Positions 21,259 to 32,532 of a stretch of DNA of 64,000 nucleotides are shown here, one piece after another (within the stretch, counting starts at the first letter, position 1; each line of letters opens with the position of its first letter). A model generated the notes under the pieces. The model made no database searches. It was not told where the DNA came from and worked only from the letters and a program-made list of their open reading frames with translations. The DNA lies in the NCBI RefSeq assembly GCF_904849725.1, contig NC_058523.1, positions 174,574,689 to 174,638,688 of the forward strand, read 5' to 3'. This DNA comes from Hordeum vulgare subsp. vulgare. Lineage: Eukaryota; Streptophyta; Magnoliopsida; Poales; Poaceae. The translations under genes and the position numbers were made by a program.

Positions 21259-23075
21259 TGTTGGGGAACGTCGCATGGGAAACAAAAAAATTCCTACGCG
21301 CACGAAGACCTATCATGGTGATGTCCATCTACGAGAGGGGTTTTTCGATCTACGTACCCTTGTAGATCGCACATCAGAAGCGTTAAGAAACGCGGTTGAT
21401 GTAGTGGAATGTCCTCACGTCCCTCGATCCGCCCCGCGAACCGTCCCACGATCAGTCCCACGATCTAGTGCCGAACGGACGGCACCTCCGCGTTCAGCAC
21501 ACGTACAGCTCGACGATGATCTCAGCCTTCTTGATATAGCAAGAGAGACGGAGAGGTAGATGAGTTCTCCGGCAGCATGAGGGTGCTCCGGAGGTTGGTG
21601 GTGATCTAATCTCAGCAGGGCTCCGCCCGAGCTCAGCAGAAACGCGACCTAGAGGTAAAACCGTGGAGGTATGTGGTCGGGCTGCCTTGGAAAAGTTGTC
21701 TCAAATCAGCCCTAATAGCTCCATATATATAGGAGGAGGGAGGGGAGGCTTGCCTTGATGCTCAAGGAGCCCCAAGGGCTGCACACCAAGGGGAGGAGGA
21801 GTCCTCCTCCAATCCTAGTCCAACTAGGATTGGAAGGTGGAGTCCTTCTCTTCCTTCCCACCCCCTCTTTTTTCTTTTCTCTTTGATTTTCTATCCATGG
21901 CGCATAGGGCCTTCTTGGGCTGTCCCACCAGCCCACCAAGGGCTGGTGCACCACCCCCAAGGCCTATGGGCTTCCCCGGGGTGGGCTGCCCCCCCCCCCC
22001 CCGGTAAACATCCGGAACCCATTCGTCATTCCCGGTACATTCCCGGTAACTCCGAAAACCTTCCGGTAATCAAATGAGGTCATCCTATATATAAATCTTC
22101 GTTTCCGGACCATTCCGGAAACCCTCGTGACGTCCGTGATCTCATCCGGGAATCCGAACAACATTCGGTAACCAACCATATAACTCAAATACGCATAAAA
22201 CAACGTCGAACCTTAAGTGTGTAGACCCTGCGGGTTCGAGAACTATGTAGACATGACCTGAGTGACTCCTCGGTCAATATCCAATAGCGGGACCTGGATG
22301 CCCATATTGGATCCTACATATTCTACGAAGATCTTATCGTTTGAACCTCAGTGCCAAGGATTCATATAATCTCGTATGTCATTCCCTTTGTCCTTCGGTA
22401 TGTTACTTGCCCGAGATTCGATCGTCAGTATCCGCATACCTATTTCAAACTCGTTTACCGGCAAGTCTCTTTACTCGTTCCGTAATACAAGATCCCGCAA
22501 CTTACACTAAGTCACATTGCTTGCAAGGCTTGTGTGTGATGTTGTATTACCGAGTGTGTCTCGAGATACCTCTCCGTCATACGGAGTGACAAATCCCAGT
22601 CTTGATCCATACTAACTCAACGGACACCTTCGGAGATACCTGCAGAGCATCTTTATAGTCACCCAGTTACGTTGTGACGTTTGATACACACAAGGTATTC
22701 CTCTGGTGCCAGTGAGTTATATGATCTCATGGTCATAGGAACAAATAATTGACATGCAGAAAAACAGTAGCAACAAAATGACACGATCAACATGCTACGT
22801 TCATTAGTTTGGGTCTAGTCCATCACATGATTCTCCTAATGATGTGATCCCGTTATCAAGTGACAACACTTGCCTATGGTCAGGAAACCTTGACCATCTT
22901 TGATCAACGAGCTAGTCAACTAGAGGCTTACTAGGGACAGTGTTTTGTCTATGTATCCACACAAGTAGTGTGTTTCCAATCAATACAATTATAGCATGGA
23001 TAATAAACAATTATCATGAACAAAGAAATATAATAATAACTAATTTATTATTGCCTCTAGGGCATATTTCCAACA
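21259..23075 (-). mobile_element. Solo LTR, Angela/BARE-type copia element (-)
   Basis: On the + strand it starts TGTTGGGGAACGTCGCATGG and ends GGGCATATTTCCAACA, the reverse complement of Angela LTR ends; 1817 bp. The exact duplication TCTTG lies at 21254-21258 and 23076-23080. A TATA box on the - strand is near 21722-21732. A run of 14 C is at 21989-22002. No internal domain is present, so it is a second, independent solo LTR within element E, in opposite orientation to the one at 15985-17753. It splits the integrase N-terminus. Confidence 0.95.
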
Positions 23076-23080
23076 TCTTG

Positions 23081-24040
23081 TTGGTATGGCATTCCAGCAT
23101 GGTTTCTTTTTGCCCACAACCCTCCAGGATGCAACTGCACTAGTAACCAAGTGTGAAGCGTGCCAGTTCCATTCAAGGAAATTGCATCAACCAACCCAAA
23201 CTCTTCAGACAATACCTCTCTCCTGGCCATTTTTGGTGTGGGGGCTCGACATTCTCGGCCCTTTCCCCGCGCTACCTGGGGCTTTGAGTACCTGTATGTT
23301 TCAATTGACAAGTTCACAAAGTGGTCGGAAGTAGAACTAGTGAGGAAGGTGACAGCACAATCAACCGTCAAGTTCTTCAAGGGACTAGTTTGCCAATTTG
23401 GTGTTCCAAACAGGATCATCGCTAACAATGGCACACAGTTCACGAGCCACACCTTCATGAAGTACGTCCAAGACCTTGGCGGCAAGACCTATTTTTCTTT
23501 TGTTGCTCATCCAAGGCGCAACGACCAAGCAGAAAGGGCAAATGCTGAAGTGTTGCGAGGCCTCAAGACAAGAACTTTCAACAAGCTACGCAAGTGTGGA
23601 AGACGCTGGATTGATGAGTTGTAGGCGGTTCTTTGGTCAATTAGAACGACACCAAATCAAGCCACCGGCCAGACACCCTTCTCCCTAGTGTACGGGGCGG
23701 AGGCAGTTCTCCCCACAGAAGTCATATACGGGTCACCTCGAGTGCTCGCCTACGATGAGCCTGAGCAAGAGCATTTGCGGCAAGATGACGCTATGCTTTT
23801 TTAGGAAGATCGTCTTCAAGATGTTGTGCGAGCTACACGCTACCAGCAAGCCTTCCGCCGCTACCAAAGCCACAAGGTGCAAACCCGAAGTCTTGAGGAA
23901 GTTGACGCCAAAGTGGTAAGGCCCTTATCGGGTAGTATGAGTCACCAGGTCTGGAGCAGTCCACCTGGAGACGGAAGAAGGCGCAGTTGTCGGGTCTCTC
24001 GATAACCACCTTTTGTACAAGTATTGCCGGCAAGGCATGT
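23081..24040 (+). pseudogene. Element E integrase, core and C-terminus
   Basis: It resumes with GMAFQHGFF and TKCEACQFHSRKLHQ (the zinc-site Cys pair), then the DDE core: VWGLDILGPFP (first Asp), IIANNGTQFTS (second site) and QAERANAEVLRGLK (Glu). At the second site the usual TDN is read as ANN: the catalytic Asp codon GAC is AAC at 23424-23426, so the core could not join DNA. Further motifs are WIDEL (then TAG), [25 protein letters not shown] and PYRV, ending near 24040 (HLLYKYCRQGM). A frameshift lies near 23240-23280. Integrase inserts the cDNA into the genome. Confidence 0.82.
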
Positions 24041-24765
24041 AATCCTTTGTACAAAGCCAGGCACACACCATGTGCATAGTCGAATAAAGTTAAGCGTTTC
24101 ACAATTCTTGTCGATTTTCATGTTTTTTTATGTGTATGTTTGTCTGAGATTTGGTGTTACGCTTCTTTCCAGCAAGTACTAACGAATCTCCAAGGTTCCA
24201 TATCCCTATTTTTTCTTCCTTCTTTTTCTCAAAGGATAGAAGGCTCCCTCGTGTACATGTTTGCCGGGGGGATGATGGTATGGACACCAACAGGGGATGT
24301 TCAGGCGACGTTCTGTTCAACAGAAAGGAGTACAGCAAAAAAAAAAGCTAAGCTGCAAAAACTCTGAGTAAATTTTGAACTGTAAAGTTATTTTCCTTGG
24401 ACGGTTTCGACTTTTGTACGGAAAACCTGCACGCGAAGGAACCTTGTCATGATCAATTGCGCCCTTACTTTGTTTCGAGCCCGCTTAACAACTTAAGTGG
24501 CTGCACTGAGAGCGCCAAGGTATCTTGCCGGTAGCGACACCTCCAGCAGGCTGCTCAGGATATGTTTCTCGAAGCGCTCGCGAAAGGGCAGTGCGCACTG
24601 GCAAGTTTCCAATAAAGCGCAGGGCATGTACCATACAGGAAGAAATCAGACAAGAGGAATAGCATACATCCATTCAAAACACATCCAAGTATAATACATT
24701 AATAATTGTCGTGATTCTAACTTAAGATTAAATTATGTTTTAGATGGAATGGCAACGTCAAAACG
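24041..24765. other. Element E spacer between pol and the antisense gene
   Basis: About 700 bp with no supported gene. It holds T-rich and A-rich stretches (A9 near 24338) and GC-rich islands resembling other parts of E. The short ORFs here do not match anything I recognise. It separates the + strand pol from the end of the - strand gene, so it would carry the 3' ends of both transcripts. Confidence 0.5.
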
Positions 24766-26139
24766 AAGTGGAGCGGCTAGTCTCAGCGCTGGCCTTCAAC
24801 CCTCTTGACTTGGCCCACCTTGTCGATGATGGGCATGACAAGCTCCTCGAGTGCCTTGAGGTCCACATCCTTCGGCAAACGATCAAGCATGTTGGTGAGG
24901 TTGATGTCGGGGTTATTGTGCACCACTTTGGTGAGCACCTTGAGGAGGATAGCCCGGTAGAGCTTGCGGGATTCGTTGGCCAGACGGGTTGCTTGACAAG
25001 CGTGGAGCTGCTTCGGAGCATCAATCATGCTATCAAAGAACGGAGTTAGTCTGGCGCTCTGAGACGTCCCTGCGTTGCAAGAATAGCCAAAGTTCTGCAG
25101 GCCCATGGTGGATAGTTGTGTCGTAAACCTTTCAGCGACATTGACAAGGCTTTTAGTCCAGATCCTCACGCCTCCCACATAGTCACCATGGGCAGCGGCA
25201 ACACTCTCGAGTAGAGCCTTCTCGTCCTGGAGATCTTTGGCCAAGGCCCTCTCACGAGCCTTGCTGCTCTTAATGGTCTCTTCCAATGTGGCCAACTTCA
25301 GCTTCAGATCGGCAAAGGAATCATTGACTTAATTGAGTTGTGCGATCTTGTCGGATACGACGTTCTGCATCTCCGCCAAGCTGAAGAGAGTCTTCTCTCT
25401 TTCGACCTTGAGTGTCGAGATCTCCTTGCCAAGACCTTCAAGATCCATCTCCAACCTCTTCACCTTGTCAACAAGCTCGTTCTTGGCGGCCTCTACAGCA
25501 TCACCGGCATCTATGGCTGCCTTCAGCTTGCTGACATGATGTGTGGCCTGAGCCGCAAGGATTCCTTTGTGCTTTTGCTCCAGCTCCTGAGTCCGTTGCG
25601 CGGCAAGTTTCTGGATTTCTTCATCCTTGCCGCGAAGCTTGTCGGCGAGCGCCTGGAGCTGATGGGAGTTGTTGCTCATAGCCTAGAGAAGTTGTTATTC
25701 CTTGGATTGGCCGCTACCAGCTCTTTGTCTGCCAACGATGTTGAGCCAGCAGCAGTGGTGATTTCATCGTCGAAGGTTTCTCCTTTGGTGGGCGCCCTAG
25801 CGCTTGCCTCTCCTGGCATGGTGATGAATAGATTCTCGCCAGCTTCGAGGTATCTGCTTAGAGAGGGGGCTTCTGATGCTGACGGCTAATCCTCAATAGT
25901 CGCCCCACCGGCAACTGAGGGCCCTGTGGTCGGCGTAGCGCCTGGCGCTTCTGCGGCGGGAATGCCGTCAGTACGGCCACTGGACTCCTTGTCAGCCCTC
26001 TCCACAGACCCCTTGGCAGTCTCCTCTTGTACATATTTGGCGGCCTCATTAGCGGCAATGCTGTCGGCCTCGGCGGCGGCATCCCTGGCGATCTCCTCGA
26101 TGATGGAATCAACATCCATGTGTTCCATCAGAGGGGGAT

Positions 26140-26246
26140 CTGAAAACCAAAACAAGGGAGAAATATGAGACCAAGATAGAAGTTCAAGAAGACAAAAAAA
26201 AGGATACATAGACAGAACAACAAGTACTCTTGGGCAAACGGTTTAC
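26140..26246 (-). other. Putative intron 2 in the antisense gene
   Basis: On the - strand, donor GTAG|GTAAAC at 26246 and acceptor TTTTGGTTTTCAG at 26140 bound 107 bp of T-rich, non-coding-looking sequence. Upstream coding ends SQELGV; downstream resumes PPLMEHMDVDSIIEEI. Size and T-richness fit a plant spliceosomal intron. Not tested by transcript. Confidence 0.55.
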
Positions 26247-26674
26247 CTACGCCAAGCTCTTGAGAGGTGACTGCTCCTTTGCCGGCAACATTGGTTGCCG
26301 ATGTAGGACTGCCAGCCCCTGCACTTGCCGGATCATCCTTGATAAGGATGGGTTCGCTGGAGGGAGCCCTTGTCAAAGATCCGTCTCCAGGCGGCACGGT
26401 TGATGGAGGTAGCGCGTCACGGGCAACCTCTGATGGCTCTCCTTGTCGCCGATCTTCTCTTGCAAGCCCGGTGATATCAGTGGCGAAGATAAGCATCCCA
26501 ACACTCGCCAGTGGGAAATGAGTAATTGACCCACGTTGGGGGCTGAATTGAGGACTTGGTCGTGGGCTGAGCTCCGGGCTGATGGAAGTTCTCGCTGGAG
26601 CGCCTGTGGTGCTCGCCGGAGGCTCATCGCCCATCGTTGTCTTCGCCATCCTTTGCGCCAATGTTTTCGTATCT

Positions 26675-26756
26675 CTGCGGAGAAAGGCCGAAGCAAGATA
26701 AGCAAACTAAGCAAAACCAGAGATTTGGAAGCTAAAAGACGCGACAGGGCTCTTAC
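26675..26756 (-). other. Putative intron 1 in the antisense gene
   Basis: On the - strand, donor AAG|GGTAAGAG-type site at 26756 and acceptor CCTTTCTCCGCAG at 26675 bound 82 bp. Upstream coding reads MDTLAEVDFDLSALSSKQE; downstream coding is the MAQRMAKTTMGDEPPAS frame. It matches plant intron consensus at both ends. Confidence 0.55.
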
Positions 26757-28570
26757 CCTTCTTGTTTCGAGCTTAAGGCGGAGAGGTCGAAGTCGACTTC
26801 CGCCAAAGTGTCCATGTGAGGAGGTGGAGGAGTAGACCTGGGACGCTTGGCTGCGGTAGGAGAGGAAGGTTGCTGGGCTGGGGCACCAGAGGCGACTTTC
26901 TCAAGAACACGCTTTTTCTTCTAGGGAGCTGGGGGGCTCCTCGTGCAGGTGCTCCTCGATTGTGTCTTCGGCAGAAGGGCCCCCGGCAGCTGCGCCACTT
27001 TGCTCCCCGACAAGCTCGTCCTGCGGGAAAAGTGTTCCCTCCGGCACCATTTCCTCTTCGCTGGATTCTCCTCCCGTGAAGCCAACGCCCTCCTCGACCC
27101 TACTCGCGATGTACGCCACCTCTTCCTCAGTGGTGGGGCAGATGAGGGTCGTTTCATCCCAGATGGCCTTCTTCGACAAATTGTTGAAGAACTCTTGTGG
27201 CTTCTCTGCAGTTGGCTCATTCGAAGTGTTGTCAAGACCATGGGCATTGCACGCCGGCATCATGGCGACGATTGAGTTCAAGGGAGAGTTGTCACATAGG
27301 GGAATTATGTTTGTCGGCAGCTTGAATTTCCCATCAGTCCTGAACAATTTGTGGCAGAGAGCTGTGTGCTACACGACCGTCAAGTTCTTATTAAACCCAG
27401 GGCGCAGCCTCATGATATCTGCTGCATTCTTGAATTCCCGAGTTGGTCTCCCTTTGTTCTGTAGACGGGCGATGCGTCAACGAAGGAAATCAGCGCCAAC
27501 CATCTCTACTGTGAGCCCGACAGCCTTGAGGCGCAGGATTCTGGTAAAGGCGATTGTGAGCTTCTCGTATTGAGGATCGAGAGCGCTCCAATCACTATCG
27601 CGTGCCATCTTGGTTTTTCAGGGCAAGCAGAAAGGCTGGGGCTCCTCCTCCCGAATCCAGCACCACTTTGCCCGCCATTCTTTTCACTTCTCGCGGTAAA
27701 CCCCATCTGGGTATATATCCATGTTCCATGATCTTGGAATCTAGGTGATGGAACCAGAAAGGGCATCTCCCTTTTGAATACTGGGAATGAAGTAATGGCG
27801 GAAGAGGGCTGTGTTGGGGGTTACTTCGGCAAAGTTTTCGCAGAGATGGGCAAAGACAGACATGCATGTTACCGCATTCGGCATAAAATCTAAGAGTTGG
27901 AAGCCGTATGTGTACATGATCTTGACGAAGAAATTAGAGAAAGGGGGACAAATCCCGCGGTAAAAGTAGTCGGCGAAGAAACAAAATTTGTCCGGGCCAC
28001 CACCGGAAGAACCTGGATTCATGCGAGTAGCGGGGTGCGCCTTCATCTCCCTCGCCCACATGAACAGATATCGATCCCTCACAGCTGTCGCATCAAGCCC
28101 TGGGGGAAACAACAAGCTCCTTCCGCATCTTCGCCAGCACATTCTCTGGGATGCCGCCTTTCACCTTCTTTCCCTTGCTTGCCTTCGGCACCATGGCGAT
28201 GATGGGAGCACAGGCCGAAGATGGTGGGGATTTGGAAGCGCCGGATGGATAGGGAAACTCTATTTCGCGCTCGAGGAAGAAGACGATGGTGGTTACAAGA
28301 TTGGAAAGGGGCAGGAGGTAATAGGTAAGATCCTCTGCGGTCTCCCCTTTATGGGGAAGACGCGGGGCCGCCTCCTGGCTAGCCAGAAAACGCTTCTGCA
28401 CGCACGCAGTCGTTTAGGCCGCTCCGTGCACGTCTCCCACGTCGCGGATTAAATGTATGTCGGGGGAGGGGCGCATTAACAGAAATGATTACAACCGCAC
28501 ACTCCTGCCATGCGTGCACATGCACTGTTTGGGCCTAGTCCAACAACGTGTCGCACCCGTGTATGGCCTA

Positions 28571-28584
28571 GGCCTGGGGGCTCC
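28571..28584 (+). promoter_or_regulatory. Element E polypurine tract region
   Basis: GGCCTGGGGGCTCC lies directly before the 3' LTR start TGTCGGTG. A GGGGGCT tract at this place is usual in grass Tat elements. It is only partly purine but is the position expected for plus-strand priming. Confidence 0.55.
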
Positions 28585-29327
28585 TGTCGGTGTACTAAAG
28601 TTTGGGGTCTTTAGTACCCCATACTTGTGCACTGGCAGTTGTAGCCATGCTAGCAGCAAGGCCTGTCGGGGGACAACTGAAGACAAATACAAAGACGACA
28701 AGAAGAAGTTCAAGTCAACAACCAGAAGACAGAAGACCTAAGGCTGGGATCCTAGCAAGATCCTTGCCGGGGTAGCTAGTGGAGCCCCGGCAAGATCCCA
28801 CCAACCTGCCACCGCACGAGCGCAGCGACCAGCTGTTGTTCCTCCTCGATACGTGTCAAGCAACAGTGGGGGTTGAGAAGTGCCGATGGGATGGGTTCCT
28901 ATTCCATGTCATAGGAGGTCAGGGACGCCTGGCAAAGGCATTTAATGTGTCTGTCTTCAGATGTCAGTGAACACTGTAAACTGTGCACCCCGTGTGTGCA
29001 TTCATCGCCACTGTTGGTGACCCCTTTGACATATAAAAGGAGGCCCAAGGTGTAGCTCAAAACGGGCAGATATTCTTAGATAGGATCTAGATCCGGGTTT
29101 AGGGACTCTAGGGTTTTAGCCGATGTATACCACATAGCGCCCCTCGAGCTAGAACCAAAGAACACTCAATACACTAAAAGTAGGAGTAGGGTTTTACGCT
29201 TCTCAGCGGCCCGAACCTGGGTAAACTCCCCTCGCGCTGATCGTTGGTTCTGCTCTTGGTGCATCCCTCTCTCCCCGCCGAATCATAAAGGGATCCACAC
29301 GGTCCCATAGGTGTCGTTTCCCCAACA
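28585..29327 (+). repeat. Element E 3' LTR
   Basis: 743 bp, starting TGTCGGTGTACTAAAG and ending TTTCCCCAACA, followed by the ATGTG duplication. The TATA box TATAAAAG is at 29032-29039. It differs from the 5' LTR by several percent and a few short deletions. Confidence 0.92.
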
Positions 29328-30344
29328 ATGTGCCAAGACACAAGCGTGGAGCATATCCTCAAGTATCTGATTTACTCGCTCCGTTTGCTCGTCGGTCTAA
29401 AGGTGGAAGGCGGTACTGAAGGAGAACTTGGTTCCCAAGGCCTCTTGAAACTACTTCCAGAATCTCAAAATGAATTGTGTGCCTCGGTCAGACAAAATCT
29501 CCTTGGGATCTCCGTGGAGGCTCACAATACGCTCAATACAGAAACTGGATAAGGTGTTCCCCTCATATTTGGTACTGACGGGAATGAAATGGGACACCTT
29601 GGTCAGATGGTCAACAACGACCCATATGGAGTCGTGTCCCTTGCCTGACTTAGGTAGACCGGTGATGAAGTCCATACCGACTTTATCACCCTTCCATTCA
29701 TGCACTTGAAGAGGTTGTAGCAGCCCAGCAGGTTGCTCGTGCTTAGCTTTGACTCGCTGGCATACGTCACACTTGGCGACATATGAAGCTATTTCTCTCT
29801 TCATGTCGTGCCACCAGAATCTTTCTCTAAGGTATTGATACATCTTGGTCCCGCCAGGGTGAATTGAGTAGGGAGTGTCGTGGGCTTCTTGCAAGATTAG
29901 ATTCTTGAGTTCAGCCTTGTTGAGCACGCATATGTGATTCCCAAACCACACAACTTCATGTTCATCCACTGAGAATCCTGGGTCCTTGCCTTCCTTGATC
30001 TTCCTCTTAATGCCTTCGATGCTCTTGTGTCCCTTCTGGGCCTCTTTAATGTCGTCCATCAGCATGGGTTTGGCTTCAAGGTTTGCTAGGGATCCTTGTT
30101 CAACTAGCTCCAACCTGAAGCTTTCCAACTCCTCATATAGAGCTGGCAGCCTTTCCTTGATCATGGCATTCAAGGTGCAAGCCTTTTGGCTCAAGGCGTC
30201 TGCCACCACGTTGGCCTTACCGGGATGGTATTGAATGCTGGGGTTGTTGTCTTTAATCAACTCCAACCACCTTCGATGCCTCATATTCAATTCCTTCTGG
30301 GTAAAAATATACTTCAAACTCTTGTGGTCGGTGTATATTCCGCA
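29328..30344 (-). pseudogene. Element C pol, integrase zinc site and core with end of RNase H
   Basis: Reading leftwards from 30344: [20 protein letters not shown] and [16 protein letters not shown] close the RNase H region. Then comes the integrase zinc site ([31 protein letters not shown]: the H, H, C, C set is present). The core follows: [18 protein letters not shown] (first Asp) and ILSDRGTQF (second Asp), with the Glu (QTERVN) downstream near 29368-29385 in a shifted frame. A long frame is open from 30317 to 29451. Element E cuts it at 29328, and the sequence resumes at 13743. This is the best preserved piece of C; the core frame breaks just after RFWK. Confidence 0.87.
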
Positions 30345-31012
30345 TCACTTCCCCAAAAGGTAATGCCGCCATGTCTTCAACGCATGAACTACGGTCGCCA
30401 ACTCGAGGTCGTGAGTTGCGTAATTCTCTTCATGAGGGTGCAGTTGTCGTGATAGATAAGCCACGACCCTACCGTCTTGCATTAAAATGCGACCGAGCCC
30501 GATTCTTGATGCATCACAGTATATCACAAACTCCTTGTTGATATCTGGAGTGGCCAGTACTGAGGCGATGGTTAACCTCTTCTTCAGTTCTTGGAAGCTT
30601 TCTTCGCACTCCAGCGTCCATTCGAACTTCTTGCCCTTCTTCAGGAGCTGAGTCATTGGTCGGGCGATACAAGAGAATCCTTCCACGAACTTGCAGTAAT
30701 ATCCCACGAGCCCAAAGAAGCTTTTGACTTCCTGCACATCGATTGGCGACTCCCAGTTTGTTACCATAGTAATCTTGGTGGGATCGACTGCCAATCCATC
30801 TGCCGTCATGGTATGACACAATAATCCAACTTCGTGTAGCCAAAATTCGCACTTGCTGAATTTCGCATAAAGTTAATGCTCTCGAAGTTTTTCCTACACC
30901 ATCTCAAGTGTTGCTAATGATCTTCTTTGGACTTGGAGAATATGAGTATGTCGTCGATGAAGACGACAACAAACTTGACCAGGTATTCCATGAAGACCTT
31001 GTTCATGAGATA
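30345..31012 (-). pseudogene. Element C pol, RT C-terminal half and RNase H
   Basis: From 31012 leftwards: LMNKVFMEYLVKFVVVFIDD supplies the FIDD catalytic box of RT, then ILIFSKSKEDH and a stop/frameshift. A second frame (30821 to 30345) gives [37 protein letters not shown] (RT thumb), then RNase [21 protein letters not shown] and [20 protein letters not shown] with the D and E residues. RT copies the RNA into DNA and RNase H removes the RNA. Solo LTR F separates it from the RT fingers and palm at 32533 onwards. Confidence 0.86.
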
Positions 31013-32532
31013 TGATAACCCACAAGTACAGGGGATCAATCGTAGTCCTTTAGATAAGTAAGAGTGTCGAACCCAACGAGGAGCAGAAGGATCTGACAAG
31101 TGGTTTTCAGCAAGGTAAAATCTGCAGGCACTGAAATTGTCGGTAACAAGTGATTGTGTGGTGAGATGATTTGTAGCAAGCAACAAGTAACAAAAGTAGC
31201 AACGGTGCAGCAAAGTGGCCCAATCCCTTTTGTAGCAAGGGACAAGCCTGGAGAAAGTCTTATAGGAGGAAAAACGCTCCCGAGGACACACAGGAATTTC
31301 TGTCATGCTAGTTTTCATCATGTTCATATGATTTGCGTTCGTTACTTTGATAGTTTGATATGTGGGTGGACCGGCGCTTGGGTACTTCCCTTACTTGGAC
31401 AAGCATCCCACTTATGATTAACCCCTCTCGCAAGAATCCGCAACTATGAAATAAGAATTAAGACAAAGTCTAACCATAGCATTAAACTAGTGGATCCAAA
31501 TCAGCCCCTTACGAAGCAACGCATAAACTAGGGTTTAAGCTTCTGTCACTCTAGCAACCCATCTACTTACTACTTCCCAATGCCTTCCTCTAGGCCCAAA
31601 TAATGGTGAAGTGTTATGTAGTCGACGTTCACATAACACCACTAGAGGAAAAACAACATACAACACATCAAAATACCGAACGAATACCAAATTCACATGA
31701 CTACTATTAGCATGACTTATCCCATGTCCTCAGGAACAAAGTAACTACTCACAAAGCATAATCATATTCATGACCAGAGAGGTAATGAGTAGCATCAAGG
31801 ATCTGAACATAAACTCTTCCACCAAATAATCCAACGAGCATCAACTACAAGGAGTAATTAACACTACTAGCAATCTTACAAGTACCAATCGGAGTCGCGA
31901 GATGGAGATTGGTTACAAGTGATGACCTAGGGTTTGGAGATGAGATGGTGCTGATGAAGATGTTGATGGTGACGAGTCCCCTCTGATGAGAGGACTGTTG
32001 GTGATGACGATGGCGACGATTTCCCCCTCAGGGAGGGAAGTTTCCCCGGCAGGATCGTCCTGCCGGAGCTCTAGATTGGTTCTGCTCAAGTTCTGCCTCT
32101 TGGCGGCAATGAATCCACGAAAAAGCTCCTCCGTGATTTTTTTCTGGACGAAACCCTTCATATAGCAGAAGAGGGGGGCCAGTGGGCCAGCAGGCTGCCC
32201 ACAAGCCCTCATGGCGCGGCCTGGGGGGGTGGCCGCGCCGTGCAGGCTTGTGGCCACGTGCACGTGCCCCTCTGGCACTTCTTCGGCCCAGTATTTTTTA
32301 TAAATCCGAAAAAAATCCTCGTTGATTTTTACGGCGTTTGGAGTTGCGCAGAATAGGTATCTCAAACTTGCTCCACTTTCAGGCCAGAATTCCAGCTGTC
32401 GGCATTCTCCCTCTTCATGTAAACCTTGCAAAATAAGAGAGAAAAGGCATAAGAATTGTACTGTGAAGTGAAATAACAGCCCAAGAAGTGATAAATATCA
32501 ACATGAAAACATGTTGCAAAATGGACGTATCA
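31013..32532. mobile_element. Solo LTR F, 1520 bp, TGATA...TATCA, unnamed family
   Basis: Bounded by TGATAACCCACAAGTACAGG at left and GGACGTATCA at right, with an exact 5-bp duplication AGATA at 31008-31012 and 32533-32537. TG...CA ends, size and 5-bp duplication fit an LTR with no internal region, so a solo LTR. I recognise the sequence as very common in wheat-type genomes but cannot name its family. By its usual description it probably reads on the - strand. It inserted in element C's RT, just before the FIDD catalytic box. No coding function is apparent. Confidence 0.8.

Larger units (their letters stand above)
24770..28194 (-). pseudogene. Antisense ORF of element E (gypsy-type Transposase_28-like domain plus coiled coil)
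   Basis: On the - strand from ATG 28194 (MVPKASKGKKVKGGIP) a long, broken gene runs to about 24770. Its first half has FMWAREMKAHPATRMNPGSS, FCFFADYFYRGICPPFSNFF, MYTYGFQLLDFMPNAVTCMS and FAHLCENFAEVTPNTALFRH, the pattern of the plant domain annotated as putative gypsy-type transposon (Transposase_28). An acidic, Pro-rich middle follows, then a Lys/Glu-rich coiled coil (SNNSHQLQALADKLRGKDEE, LEETIKSSKARERALAKDLQ) and a C-terminal helical part (DINLTNMLDRLPKDVDLKAL). Stops and frameshifts occur (for example near 28095, 27745 and 25880). Tat elements are known for extra ORFs, sometimes antisense. Function is unknown. Confidence 0.75.
13744..29327 (+). mobile_element. Element E: Tat-lineage Ty3/gypsy retrotransposon with antisense ORF
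   Basis: LTRs of 757 bp (13744-14500) and 743 bp (28585-29327), both beginning TGTCGGTGTACTAAAG, flank about 14 kb. The exact duplication ATGTG lies at 13739-13743 and 29328-29332. The PBS TTTGGCGCGCCAGGTAGG is typical of grass Tat elements. Order on the + strand: gag, protease, RT, two RNase H domains and integrase; then a long antisense gene between integrase and 3' LTR. Two solo Angela LTRs are nested inside. Without them E is about 12.0 kb. The LTRs differ by several percent plus indels, so it is older than the LARDs. The RT has lost its catalytic box and integrase a catalytic Asp, so E cannot move by itself. It interrupts element C's integrase. Confidence 0.92.

Noticed and set aside
21989..22002. 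Run of 14 C as a possible functional G-quadruplex
   Set aside because: A single homopolymer in an Angela LTR, probably slippage. No repeated G-tracts of quadruplex spacing.
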